Notes under the pieces: generated by a model | What the model was told of the DNA's origin: nothing | Databases searched by the model: none | Seen by the model: the letters and a program-made list of their open reading frames with translations, nothing else | In this document: positions 35,756 to 44,384 of the stretch, piece after piece | Position numbering within the stretch: position 1 is the stretch's first letter | How the letters are laid out: every line of letters begins with the position of its first letter | Made by a program: the position numbers and the translations under genes | Assembly: GCF_014844075.1 (NCBI RefSeq) | Contig: NZ_CP062165.1 | Location: 1,674,001 to 1,738,000 of the forward strand | Direction: 5' to 3' | Source: Paenibacillus sp. JNUCC-31 | GTDB lineage: Bacteria; Bacillota; Bacilli; Paenibacillales; Paenibacillaceae | DNA: 64,000 bases

Positions 35756-36628
35756 TCAGCCTTTCACCGAACCCAGCATCACTCCTTTGGCAAAGTGTTT
35801 TTGCAGGAACGGATAGACCAGCATGATTGGAATGGTGGAGAACACGATAACCGCCATGCGAATGGTGAGCGGCTGAATCTCGGTCTCTTCGATACTGGTA
35901 TCCCCGATCCGGCTCTGGGCCAGAATGACAATCTCGCGCAGCCACACCTGTACAGGCCACTTTTCACTATCATTGATATAGATTACGGCGTTGAAGAAGC
36001 TGTTCCAGTGAGCCACCGCGTAAAAGAGGGAGAATGTAGCCATTGCTGGCATCGACAAAGGCAGAACAATTCGGAACAATACGCCCACATCGTTACATCC
36101 ATCGATTTTGGCAGCATCCTCCAATTCATCCGGAATGGCCTGGAAAAAGTTCTTAAGTACGATCAGGTTAAACGCACTGATTGCGGTAGGCAGCATCAGG
36201 GACCATAACGTATCGGTTAGATGCAGGGATTTGACGACAAAGTAGGTTGGAATCATCCCGCCGCTGAACAACATCGTGAACAGTACCCCCAACAAGATGG
36301 GCTGACGTCCACGCAAATATCTTCTCGAAAGCGGATACGCCATGAGCGACGTGAATAGCAGGTTAAGCAGTGTTCCAATGACGGTGATATAGATCGATAC
36401 GCCCAGACTGCGAATCAAGGTGTCTGTAGAGAAAATGTAGCGATAAGCGGCAAGCGAGAATTCTTTAGGAAAAAGAATGAAGCCTCCCTTGGCCACTTCA
36501 TGAGGGCTGGTAAACGAGACCGCCAAAATATAAATGAACGGGATGACGGTTACGATTCCGATCAACAGCAGCAAGCCATGATTGACAATATCAAAAATCC
36601 GGTTGCCCCACGTTTTATCCTGTTGCAT
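35756..36628 (-). CDS. ABC transporter permease, LplC/YtcP-like
   Basis: 290 residues, six predicted membrane helices. The cytosolic EAA loop (DELEDAAKIDGCNDVGVLFRIVLPLSMPA) contacts the ATPase. ATG at 36628 follows CAGGAGTG; an upstream in-frame start overlaps the preceding gene. It is 45 bases downstream of the partner permease. No ATPase gene is present; such importers commonly share the MsiK/MsmX ATPase encoded elsewhere. Confidence 0.92.
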   Translation of the reverse strand: MQQDKTWGNRIFDIVNHGLLLLIGIVTVIPFIYILAVSFTSPHEVAKGGFILFPKEFSLAAYRYIFSTDTLIRSLGVSIYITVIGTLLNLLFTSLMAYPLSRRYLRGRQPILLGVLFTMLFSGGMIPTYFVVKSLHLTDTLWSLMLPTAISAFNLIVLKNFFQAIPDELEDAAKIDGCNDVGVLFRIVLPLSMPAMATFSLFYAVAHWNSFFNAVIYINDSEKWPVQVWLREIVILAQSRIGDTSIEETEIQPLTIRMAVIVFSTIPIMLVYPFLQKHFAKGVMLGSVKG

Positions 36629-36673
36629 CTTAATGTTCACTCCTGTCTGGTGAAGAACGTCTGCTGCCAAGTG

Positions 36674-37627
36674 TTAGTAGACGCCTTCCTCCCCGAATTT
36701 TTTGGCCATCGTATTGGCACCCAGTACAAGCGCCAGCCCGACAACTGATTTGAACAAACCGACAGCAGCACTATAACTGTATTGTGCCTGTGTGAGACCT
36801 TTGGTGTAGACATAGGTATCGAATACCTCACCCACATCCCGGTTCGTCGGTGTCAGCATCAGGAAGATCTGTTCAAAGCCTGTATCCAGGAAGTTGCCCA
36901 GACGCAGAATAAGCAAAATAATGATCGTACTGCGAATGGCAGGCAGCGTAATGTGCCAGGTCTGACGCCAGCGATTGGCGCCATCCATCCGCGCAGCTTC
37001 ATAGAGCTGTGTGTCTACACCGGACAGGGCCGCCAGGAAAATAATGGTTCCCCAACCTACCTCTTTCCAGATGGATTGTCCAACAATCATCGTTCGGAAC
37101 CAGCCAGGCTCAAGCAGGAAAGCTACTTTTTGTCCCGTTAGGCTGTAGAGCAATTCGTTAATGGCACCGCCTTCAGTTGTGAACAGCATGTAGAACACAC
37201 CAACCACAACGACCCAGGAAACAAAATGCGGAACATATACAAGAGTCTGTACAAATCGTTTGAACCGTTCGCGGCGAACTTCATTCATCATGAGCGCTAG
37301 CACAATGGGCAGCGGGAAGAAGAACACCATGTTATAGATTGCCAGTAAAAATGTATTCCGGAATAAGGTCCAGAACTGTGGTTCTCCGAAGAAACGCTGG
37401 AAGTGTTTGAACCCTACCCAGTCACTGCCCAGAATGCCCTTGTAAGGCGTGTAATCCTGAAAAGCCATCGTAATGCCATACATGGGTATGTATTTGAAAA
37501 TAACAAAGTAAAGCACACCCGGTATCAACATAATGTAGAGCCACCGGTTTTTGATGATGTCCCTCCACAGCAAGTTTTTGTCACTGCGGGTAGCGGGCCG
37601 TGTCCGAGCCGCCGTTTCGGCTTTCAT
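36674..37627 (-). CDS. ABC transporter permease, LplB/YteP-like
   Basis: 317 residues with six membrane helices. FKYIPMYGITMAFQDYTPYKGILGSDWVGFKHFQRFF is the hallmark N-terminal region of the LplB group. The EAA loop is LYEAARMDGANRWRQTWHITLPAI. GGGGAGGAAG precedes the ATG at 37627. First gene of the transport operon, with a cre-like site 20-33 bases upstream of its start, so glucose repression is likely. Confidence 0.92.
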   Translation of the reverse strand: MKAETAARTRPATRSDKNLLWRDIIKNRWLYIMLIPGVLYFVIFKYIPMYGITMAFQDYTPYKGILGSDWVGFKHFQRFFGEPQFWTLFRNTFLLAIYNMVFFFPLPIVLALMMNEVRRERFKRFVQTLVYVPHFVSWVVVVGVFYMLFTTEGGAINELLYSLTGQKVAFLLEPGWFRTMIVGQSIWKEVGWGTIIFLAALSGVDTQLYEAARMDGANRWRQTWHITLPAIRSTIIILLILRLGNFLDTGFEQIFLMLTPTNRDVGEVFDTYVYTKGLTQAQYSYSAAVGLFKSVVGLALVLGANTMAKKFGEEGVY

Positions 37628-37646
37628 AGTGTCTTCCTCCCCACTT

Positions 37647-37660
37647 TGGAAACGATTACA
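37647..37660 (+). promoter_or_regulatory. cre site of the pectin-oligosaccharide operon
   Basis: TGGAAACGATTACA fits the TGNAANCGNTNWCA consensus at every fixed position. It is placed just upstream of the first permease gene, a typical CcpA roadblock or promoter position. Confidence 0.6.
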
Positions 37661-37870
37661 AAATATCACTTCCTGGATTCATGTCTTTATTGTGGAGGAT
37701 AAACGGATAACTGGCTATCGTCTCGTTTTAGCTTCCTGTTTTCCCTTATGCAGCAAGGTTTCTGGGCATTATCGAAATCGGTTAACACTCATCGATGAAC
37801 CGCATTTAACCCCGATACTCCTGTCTTAACTCTGTTCCATTGATGCAACGAAGCATCGCCAGGAACAAAG

Positions 37871-37904
37871 AAAAACCTGCCTGCCATAGCAGGCAGAGCA
37901 GGCC
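37871..37904 (-). terminator. Terminator of the AraC regulator gene
   Basis: CTGCCTGC-4-GCAGGCAG is followed by GTTTTTC on the minus strand. Confidence 0.75.
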
Positions 37905-37910
37905 TTTCGT

Positions 37911-40247
37911 TTATCGCTGCTGTTCCCGATATTTTCCGGGAGTGGTTCCTGTAATTTTACGAAATGTGCGAATAAAAGCGGTAGGGTTCGTGTAATTGAG
38001 TTTCTCGGCAATCTCTGATATTTTCAGATTCGTTGTCTGCAGCCAGGTCTTCGCTTTTTCCATACGGTACTGTGCGAGGTATTCGGTAAAGTTTACTCCG
38101 GCTTCCTTCTTGAACACACGGCTCAGATAGACCGGATGAAAATTCAGTTCTTCAGCGCAGGCTTCCAGCGATAATTCGCGATCATACCGTTCCTCGATCA
38201 GTCGTATCATGCGTCGGGCAATGTTCAGATATTGTGATTCTTCCTGCTCGCGCCAGTATCGAATGACAGGTTGAAATAAACATTTGCGGAACCAATTCGT
38301 CATCTCATCCAGTGTGGACAACTTCAGCAGCCGTGCCATGGATGCTTTCTCGCCCAATACTTCAGCGACATCTCCTCCTTGCTCCTGAACGAGCTGATAC
38401 ACACGGGATAACAGTTGAACCATAATCACGGGGTACTCGCTAAAATGCAGCTTCTTGTCTGCGAGCAGACCCAGATATTGTGTAAAGTATGCATTGGTTT
38501 TCTCCTCGTCTCCTTGCTTGAGCGCTGAAGCCAACTGATCTTCAATCATCCTGAGCTGTGTATATAACGCTGCCTCCGTCTGACCTCGCGGTTGAATATC
38601 CTCGTAATGCAAAATAATGCGACTGCCCAGACTTACCCTGCCCTGAAGGGCCTCCCGGCTTTCCTGATAAGCTCTTGGTGAATCTCCTATCTCTGCATAG
38701 GAGCGGCTAATGCCGATACTTACAGGCAGATTGAGATAGGTTACAACCCGCTCACGGATCAATTCAGCCTGGGTATGCATCCATTCTTTGAGCTGTACTT
38801 CATCAACCACCACCGATGCAAGTATCGTAACCTGGGCGTCATCAATCATGACAGGGGCAAATCGAATATCCGAAGGCAGCAGTTCACCGACCATATTGTT
38901 TAACGCGAACAACAGCAGGTCCCGGTCCTGCTCTTCATACCTTGTCCCTTCAAGGGTATCGATTTGAAGCGTGAGCACCCCTAACCGTGACCATGATGTC
39001 GGGAAATCATACAGCTCTCCCTGATATCTGAAGTCCTCTTCCGATATTTTGCCTGTTAGCAGTTTGGTCATAAAGAATTCCTGCAAATGAACATGCTGAC
39101 CCTTCATTTGCTCGCGCATCGTTTTTTCCGAGCTGAATAAGGTCGTTAATCGCTCTTCGATGTAGATAAATTCATCCTGACGGCGTCCTGACGGGGCCAA
39201 TGGGGAATCCAGTCCCTTGGTAAACTGCAGCAGTCTAGATATCGGAGAATACATCCGTCGACTGCCGTAGATGGCGACCAGTCCCGTCATACATAACATG
39301 ATCAGTGTAGCCACTCCTGTAACCAATGCAATTTTTTGCGACTGAGCGGTAATCTGCCCCAGGGACACCACTGAGACATATAACCAGCCATTGAGCGGCG
39401 ACTTTCTGTAACTAACCGCAACCTGACTTCCCTCCACCTCAGCGTTGAAGAATCCCTCCGCTAGACCCGTCGTCTCCACTTTCTCATGAATTTCCTGATT
39501 GAGCATATCGTATTTCCCGTCTTGTTCCATATCATTCAGAAAATACTTCTGGTCCCGATCGAGCACATACATATCACCAGAATTCGGATTTCGACTTAGA
39601 AATGTGCTAAGCTCCGCATCCGCAAGATCGATCACGAGTAGACCCTTAGGTTTCACATTAGTAGGCACCATCGGGATTTTGAACACCATGCTCACCACAT
39701 TGTCCGATGATATAAGAGTAGGCGGGGGTTCCTGTGCTGCTTCACCCATTCCGGCAGAAACCGGAACACTTTCTTTGGCTGAGCTCCTATTTTGAGTGAC
39801 CCAGAACAAGCTGTTTGTATATTTTAAATAGGAGCCAATGCGGTCCCGGATACTGAAATCATCCACTTTTCCAAATGATCGCATTGAAACGACCCAATCT
39901 TCATCCAGATTGACGAGATAAGCCTGATCGATATTGGTAACCGCCTGCAGATTGTTGAATCCGGACGTCAGATCACGTATTTCCTGAAATTCGCTGCTGT
40001 CCAGCGGTTTCTTCATCGCTTGTAATACCAATGGAGAATTCACATATTGGATGGACGACAATTGCAGGCTGCGCAATACTTGCTCTACCCGCATTTGGGT
40101 CTGATGCAAAATCTGCAGATTACTCTCACGCACCTTCTGTTCAATGTCACGCGAAGCAATCGAATACGAGACTGAACCAATCACAATCACCGGAAGGGCT
40201 CCAAGGATCATGGTAAAACAAAGCAGACGCAGCAAGTATTTAGGCAA
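37911..40247 (-). CDS. Membrane-bound AraC-family regulator with extracellular sensor (YtdP-like)
   Basis: About 778 residues. One N-terminal helix (LLRLLCFTMILGALPVIVIGSVSY), a ~265-residue outside sensor region, a second helix (IALVTGVATLIMLCMTGLVAIYG), a cytosolic linker, and a C-terminal AraC double HTH (LSLEACAEELNFHPVYLSRVFKKEAG and ISEIAEKLNYTNPTAFIRTFRKITG). It probably senses pectin fragments outside and activates the adjacent transporter operon. Start: AAAGGAGG abuts an ATG (40256) with no spacing, so the TTG at 40247, nine bases from the site, is more likely. A cre-like site lies upstream. Confidence 0.88.
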   Translation of the reverse strand: MPKYLLRLLCFTMILGALPVIVIGSVSYSIASRDIEQKVRESNLQILHQTQMRVEQVLRSLQLSSIQYVNSPLVLQAMKKPLDSSEFQEIRDLTSGFNNLQAVTNIDQAYLVNLDEDWVVSMRSFGKVDDFSIRDRIGSYLKYTNSLFWVTQNRSSAKESVPVSAGMGEAAQEPPPTLISSDNVVSMVFKIPMVPTNVKPKGLLVIDLADAELSTFLSRNPNSGDMYVLDRDQKYFLNDMEQDGKYDMLNQEIHEKVETTGLAEGFFNAEVEGSQVAVSYRKSPLNGWLYVSVVSLGQITAQSQKIALVTGVATLIMLCMTGLVAIYGSRRMYSPISRLLQFTKGLDSPLAPSGRRQDEFIYIEERLTTLFSSEKTMREQMKGQHVHLQEFFMTKLLTGKISEEDFRYQGELYDFPTSWSRLGVLTLQIDTLEGTRYEEQDRDLLLFALNNMVGELLPSDIRFAPVMIDDAQVTILASVVVDEVQLKEWMHTQAELIRERVVTYLNLPVSIGISRSYAEIGDSPRAYQESREALQGRVSLGSRIILHYEDIQPRGQTEAALYTQLRMIEDQLASALKQGDEEKTNAYFTQYLGLLADKKLHFSEYPVIMVQLLSRVYQLVQEQGGDVAEVLGEKASMARLLKLSTLDEMTNWFRKCLFQPVIRYWREQEESQYLNIARRMIRLIEERYDRELSLEACAEELNFHPVYLSRVFKKEAGVNFTEYLAQYRMEKAKTWLQTTNLKISEIAEKLNYTNPTAFIRTFRKITGTTPGKYREQQR

Positions 40248-40335
40248 AAAGAGCATCCTCCTTTGTATGTATTTTGCATTATTTAAGCGAGAACGCTTTC
40301 GGAATGGACTTCCGGTGCAATGCAAAAAGGTTGTA

Positions 40336-40349
40336 TAATATCGCTTTCA
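40336..40349 (-). promoter_or_regulatory. cre-like site upstream of the AraC regulator gene
   Basis: TGAAAGCGATATTA on the minus strand matches TGNAANCGNTNWCA except for the C near the end. Confidence 0.35.
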
Positions 40350-40416
40350 TTGGATTAATTTACTATTGTTATTTTAAAACCCATTGTTATTCAAGTCCAC
40401 TATTTATTCTTGAAGG

Positions 40417-40446
40417 TTGACTTAAAGGTTATTTCCAGTTTATATT
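40417..40446 (+). promoter_or_regulatory. Promoter of the MutS2-paralogue leader
   Basis: TTGACT (40417-40422) and TTATAT/TATATT (40440-40446) are spaced 17-18 bases. Confidence 0.65.
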
Positions 40447-40480
40447 GGTTGCATATTCCTCAATCAAAGGAGAGATTTTG

Positions 40481-40504
40481 ATGTCGGTGAGCGTTCTTAA
40501 CTAA
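40481..40504 (+). CDS. Leader peptide MSVSVLN upstream of the MutS2 paralogue
   Basis: Seven codons from ATG to TAA. AAAGGAG lies eight bases upstream, an ideal ribosome site and stronger than needed for a chance ORF. The last four codons including stop (GTTCTTAACTAA, 40493-40504) pair perfectly with TTAGTTAAGAAC at 40592-40603. Position, size and pairing indicate a translated regulatory leader. What would stall it is unknown. Confidence 0.62.
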   Translation: MSVSVLN

Positions 40505-40680
40505 CCAAGTTTCATATTCAGGAGTTTGGCCTTCGATTCACTTGTGCCTTATGGCATACGTGTGTTTCATGATGCGCCGTAACCCCTGTACTTAGTTAAG
40601 AACAGCGGATATCATAAATCGCCTCCGGGATTGTACGTGTCCGGGTCTATTTCCGCGCTGTGTTCAGCGTGGATTTTTTT
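40493..40680 (+). promoter_or_regulatory. Attenuator: 12-bp leader stem, antiterminator candidate and first terminator
   Basis: The uORF end pairs with 40592-40603 over 12 bases. The 3' arm runs directly into AACAGCGGA (40601-40609), which can pair with TCCGC..TGT inside the terminator's 5' arm (40652-40662). The terminator itself is TCCGCGCTG-tgtt-CAGCGTGGA (40652-40673) followed by seven T. Leader stem and antiterminator share bases 40601-40603, so a ribosome held on the uORF should favour readthrough. Confidence 0.65.
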
Positions 40681-40718
40681 GTATAGACCTGTAATGGGCC
40701 CTGCTTTCCCCTACGTTA

Positions 40719-40757
40719 AGGGCGGAGAATGACGTTTGTTCATTCTCCGCCCTTTTT
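40719..40757 (+). terminator. Second, very strong leader terminator
   Basis: GGGCGGAGAATGA pairs perfectly with TCATTCTCCGCCC around a 7-base loop, followed by TTTTT. It lies 70 bases before the MutS2-paralogue start, so all leader transcripts must pass it. Confidence 0.88.
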
Positions 40758-40827
40758 GCGTTTTTCCAGGAATATGTTCCATCGCTTTAACCGTACTTCC
40801 ATTTTAATTCTCAAGGAGAGATCAAGA

Positions 40828-42837
40828 ATGAATGAAAACACGCTAAACAGTCTGGGTTACCCCCAAATCCAAAAAAATCTTGCAGCCTGTGCCACATCCT
40901 ATTTGGGCAAACGTTACGCAAGAGAAATGAGACCGATGCTTGATGCACGTCTGATTGAAATCCGTCTGGAAGAGACGGCTGAAGCCGCAGCTTTGATTCG
41001 CTTTGGCGCCAGTGTTCCTATTCCTTCACTGGAAGGGATGGAAACCATTATGGACCTGCTCGGTACCGGTTATTTATTTAGTGAACGTGATTTCAGCCAT
41101 CTCTCCCAATTTCTGCGCAGCTGTGTACAGCTTATGAAGTACATGGAAGCGAAGTCCGAAGCTGCTCCCACAGTCAGCCGTTATGCTGCATCAATGATGG
41201 GAATGGAATCCCTGTTAAGCGAAATTGAACGCTGCATCCACAGTGGACGCATACAGGATCAGGCCAGCAAAGAATTGGTTCGCATCCGCAAAAAAATGAC
41301 AGTAAATGAAGAACGCATGAAACGCAAGCTGGATTCTCTGGTAAGCAAACACCGCTCCATCATGCAGGAAAATGTCATTAGCCAGCGCGGTGGAAGAACC
41401 GTGCTTCCCATTAAGAAGGAGTTCCGCAAGCTCGTTAAAGGCAGTGTGCTGGATGAATCAGGAAGCGGTCAGACCGTATATATTGAACCCGCTGAATTAG
41501 TAGGTTTGCAGATGGAACTGGCTTCCCTTCAAGCCGAGGAATCACGAGAGGAAATGAAAATTTTAGGTGACTTGACCTCTCTGGCAGAGTCCTATCATCG
41601 TGAAATTGCGCTAAATACTGAAACGATAGGTATTCTGGATTTCCTGTTTGCCAAAGCGAAATATGCAGCGACGATGGACGGTCGTATTGTACACGTAAAT
41701 GCCAATGGAAGGGTTCGGATACAGAATGCCCGCCATCCGTTCATGGGCGCATCCATGGTTCCGCTTGATTTTGCAATCGGTCACACCTATTCCTCCCTCA
41801 TCATTACAGGGCCGAATACAGGCGGCAAAACGGTCGCCCTCAAAACATTGGGCCTGCTCACCCTCATGATGCAATCCGGTCTGCTGGTGCCTGTTTCTGA
41901 AGGTGGCGAGATGGCGGTATATCGCGAGGTTGCCGTTGATATCGGCGATGGACAGAGTCTGGAGCAAGCACTCAGTACCTTCTCCGCTCATATTCGCAAT
42001 ATGATCGGCATCCTGGAGCAAGCCGATTCATCAACGCTTGTGCTTATTGATGAGATGGCTTCCGGCACGGACCCCGGTGAGGGAGTAGGCCTCTCCATCG
42101 CCATGCTGGAGGAACTGCATCACCTTGGAGCTACAGTGGTTGCCACAACCCATTTTGGTGAAATTAAACATTTTGCGGCTGCTACGCCGGGTTTTGAGAA
42201 TGCACGAATGGAATTCGATACGGTCTCGCTCCAGCCTCTTTATCGATTGCGAATTGGAGAAGCTGGGGAAAGTTACGCCTATTCCATCGCGTTGAAGTTG
42301 GGAATGCCACAGCGCATTATAGAACGCTCCAAAGTCGTTTCAGATCAGGGTGTCTCGCGACATGTGTCTCCCAACCTCACTCCATCCGTGCCCATTGTGA
42401 ACTCTGCGCCATCGCCAAGAAGCAGCACAATGGAACAAGAGCACTTAAATAAAACAAGGAACACAGTGAAATCTGTCAACCCGTCCGCACAAACTGGAAC
42501 AAGAAAGCAATCCGATAGGTCTGAAACATTAGAACCCACTTCCCCTGCCAAAGCATTCCGTAAAGGAGATCGCGTGTATGCAGCCTATCTGAACCAGTCA
42601 GGAATCGTCTGTGATCTGGAGGACAGTCGTGGCAACATCGGAGTTATGCTGCGAGGACGTAAAGTCAAAATTCACAAAAAACGCCTGACTCTGCATATAT
42701 CCGCACAGGAACTTTATCCAGGCGACGACTATGACCTCGACATTGTGCTGGAGACCAAGGAAAACCGAAAGAAACGAAAACTGATGGGTCGCAAACATGT
42801 GGAAGGACTGAAGATTGAATTGCCTCCTGAAGAATAA
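40828..42837 (+). CDS. MutS2-family ATPase paralogue lacking the Smr domain
   Basis: 669 residues. MutS2-type core and clamp regions, including RTVLPIKKEFRKLVKGSVLDESGSGQTVYIEP, then an ABC-type ATPase: Walker A ITGPNTGGKTVALKTLG, Walker B LVLIDEMASGTDPGEG and ATTHFGEIKHF. A KOW-like segment (AFRKGDRVYAAYLNQSGIV) follows, but the chain ends where canonical MutS2 (~785 residues) has its Smr nuclease domain. MutS2 of B. subtilis recognises collided ribosomes, which makes a ribosome-related role plausible here. ATG at 40828 follows AAGGAGAG. A leader peptide and two terminators precede it. Confidence 0.85.
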   Translation: MNENTLNSLGYPQIQKNLAACATSYLGKRYAREMRPMLDARLIEIRLEETAEAAALIRFGASVPIPSLEGMETIMDLLGTGYLFSERDFSHLSQFLRSCVQLMKYMEAKSEAAPTVSRYAASMMGMESLLSEIERCIHSGRIQDQASKELVRIRKKMTVNEERMKRKLDSLVSKHRSIMQENVISQRGGRTVLPIKKEFRKLVKGSVLDESGSGQTVYIEPAELVGLQMELASLQAEESREEMKILGDLTSLAESYHREIALNTETIGILDFLFAKAKYAATMDGRIVHVNANGRVRIQNARHPFMGASMVPLDFAIGHTYSSLIITGPNTGGKTVALKTLGLLTLMMQSGLLVPVSEGGEMAVYREVAVDIGDGQSLEQALSTFSAHIRNMIGILEQADSSTLVLIDEMASGTDPGEGVGLSIAMLEELHHLGATVVATTHFGEIKHFAAATPGFENARMEFDTVSLQPLYRLRIGEAGESYAYSIALKLGMPQRIIERSKVVSDQGVSRHVSPNLTPSVPIVNSAPSPRSSTMEQEHLNKTRNTVKSVNPSAQTGTRKQSDRSETLEPTSPAKAFRKGDRVYAAYLNQSGIVCDLEDSRGNIGVMLRGRKVKIHKKRLTLHISAQELYPGDDYDLDIVLETKENRKKRKLMGRKHVEGLKIELPPEE

Positions 42838-42849
42838 TCATAGGATTGG

Positions 42850-42855
42850 TATAAT
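42850..42855 (+). promoter_or_regulatory. Extended -10 of the CWC protein gene
   Basis: TGGTATAAT, with no clear -35, 77 bases before the ATG at 42932. Confidence 0.4.
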
Positions 42856-42931
42856 AGGTTGAGTCAGTATACAGTAATTAGCCTATCGATCGTTAGTGGT
42901 TAACTATTCACAAGGGGGAAGGAAGACCCGT

Positions 42932-43180
42932 ATGTCTATTGAGCAAGATACAAAGAAGGTGACACCAGAAGTCCTTGTATGTCCTTTATGCGGTGAAGCT
43001 AATGGCTGTTCCTATGCAGCAGGCCGTCCTCACTCAGAATGCTGGTGTAACGAAGCCGTGTTCCCAGAAGGGGTATTTGACCGCATTCCAGCAGAACAAC
43101 GCAGGAAGTTCTGTATATGTAAGACATGTCTGGATACGTATAAAAAGAAAGCAGAACAAGAAGAAGAGCCCCACAGTTAA
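42932..43180 (+). CDS. Cysteine-rich CWC-family small protein
   Basis: 82 residues with CPLCGEANGCSYAAG, the diagnostic ECWCNE motif, and CICKTCLDTYKKK, matching the Cys-rich CWC family; the cysteines suggest metal binding. Function unknown. ATG at 42932 has GGAAGGAAG upstream; an earlier ATG at 42896 overlaps no site. Its stop codon lies in the loop of the downstream hairpin. It follows the MutS2 paralogue but has its own promoter candidate. Confidence 0.75.
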   Translation: MSIEQDTKKVTPEVLVCPLCGEANGCSYAAGRPHSECWCNEAVFPEGVFDRIPAEQRRKFCICKTCLDTYKKKAEQEEEPHS

Positions 43181-43197
43181 CCCTGTGAGGCTCTTCC
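43163..43197. terminator. Bidirectional terminator hairpin
   Basis: GAAGAGCC-CACAG pairs with CTGTG-GGCTCTTC. It serves the CWC gene and the end of the mtl operon; T-rich sequence follows on the minus strand. Confidence 0.7.
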
Positions 43198-43232
43198 TCT
43201 GTCCATATTACGTTGTATTGGAATGAACATTG

Positions 43233-44384
43233 TTACTTTTTCATTTGATGATAGTGCTCTACAGCCTGCTTCAGTACAGGATGGCTCTCTTCCATGGACG
43301 TATACTGGCTAAGTGCTGCTTCAATCCCTTTTTGCTGGATCGTAGTCTGAAGTTCCACCGCTTCCGGGTCTTCGGGAATATCAAACTTGCAGGCAGCTGC
43401 CATTCCCATCGCCAGATGCGTTGTCTCCGTTCCATACTCGTAAGCCTGGAGAGCCGGACGAACCAGGCGGTCATTCGGGGACAATTTCCGCAGCGGTGAA
43501 CGTCCTACACGAGTTACCTCATCCGTCAGATGCGGGTTAACGAAGCGCTCCAATATTTTGGCAATGTACAGCTGGTGATCATCCGCATTGAATCCAAAAC
43601 GCTTCACCAAAACTGCCCCGGTTTCCTGCAAGGCCCCATATACAATAGATTTGACTTTTTCATCGGCAATAGCCTTCTGAATTGTATCAAACCCGTTCTC
43701 ATATCCAATATAGGCGGCAATACAGTGTCCAGTATTTACGGTAAACAGCTTCCGTTCGATATAAGGCTCCAGATCATCAACATACATTACACCCTCAACC
43801 GGTTTGAACGCAGGAGCCATTTGTGAACGGTCAACGACCCATTCATAGAAAGGCTCTACCTGTACATGCAACGGATCTTCATGATGCTGAATCGGTACAA
43901 TCCGGTCTACGGCTGAATCTGGAAAGTATACGTACTGATCAGCAAGTTTGCGGATATGCTCATCCAGCAAGCCATATACATGTTCTTTCAACTGAGTGCT
44001 GGCTCCGATTGCATTTTCACAGGCAATAATGTGAAGAGGCTCGAAGACATCCCCCGTCCCCAGTCTGGCCGTAAGACCTTTGGCTATACCGGGAGCAATA
44101 TGTTTCAGTATGCCTACACCCACTGCGGTTGTGATCAGTTCAGCTTCTGCAACATTTTGAGCAACGGTATCCAGATTGGTTCCATCGATTGCGCTCACAC
44201 CAGTGACGTTCTCCAGATCCTTGGCCTCGTTAGCCAGTTCAACGGTGTACTCTCCGCGCTGCTGTAAAGCCGTAACCAGCTCCTGATTAACGTCCGAGAA
44301 TACTACCTTGTATCCTGCACGGGACAGGATCAAACCGATGAAGCCACGTCCAATGTTACCTGCTCCAAAGTGAAGGGCCTTCAT
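43233..44384 (-). CDS. mtlD: Mannitol-1-phosphate 5-dehydrogenase
   Basis: 383 residues. N-terminal Rossmann motif MKALHFGAGNIGRGFIGLIL and the mannitol dehydrogenase C-terminal half with YVDDLEPYIERKLFTVNTGHCIAAYIGY. It oxidises mannitol 1-phosphate to fructose 6-phosphate with NAD+. Its ATG overlaps the mtlF stop by four bases (ATGA), so translation is coupled. Last gene of the mtlARFD operon. Confidence 0.97.
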   Translation of the reverse strand: MKALHFGAGNIGRGFIGLILSRAGYKVVFSDVNQELVTALQQRGEYTVELANEAKDLENVTGVSAIDGTNLDTVAQNVAEAELITTAVGVGILKHIAPGIAKGLTARLGTGDVFEPLHIIACENAIGASTQLKEHVYGLLDEHIRKLADQYVYFPDSAVDRIVPIQHHEDPLHVQVEPFYEWVVDRSQMAPAFKPVEGVMYVDDLEPYIERKLFTVNTGHCIAAYIGYENGFDTIQKAIADEKVKSIVYGALQETGAVLVKRFGFNADDHQLYIAKILERFVNPHLTDEVTRVGRSPLRKLSPNDRLVRPALQAYEYGTETTHLAMGMAAACKFDIPEDPEAVELQTTIQQKGIEAALSQYTSMEESHPVLKQAVEHYHQMKK

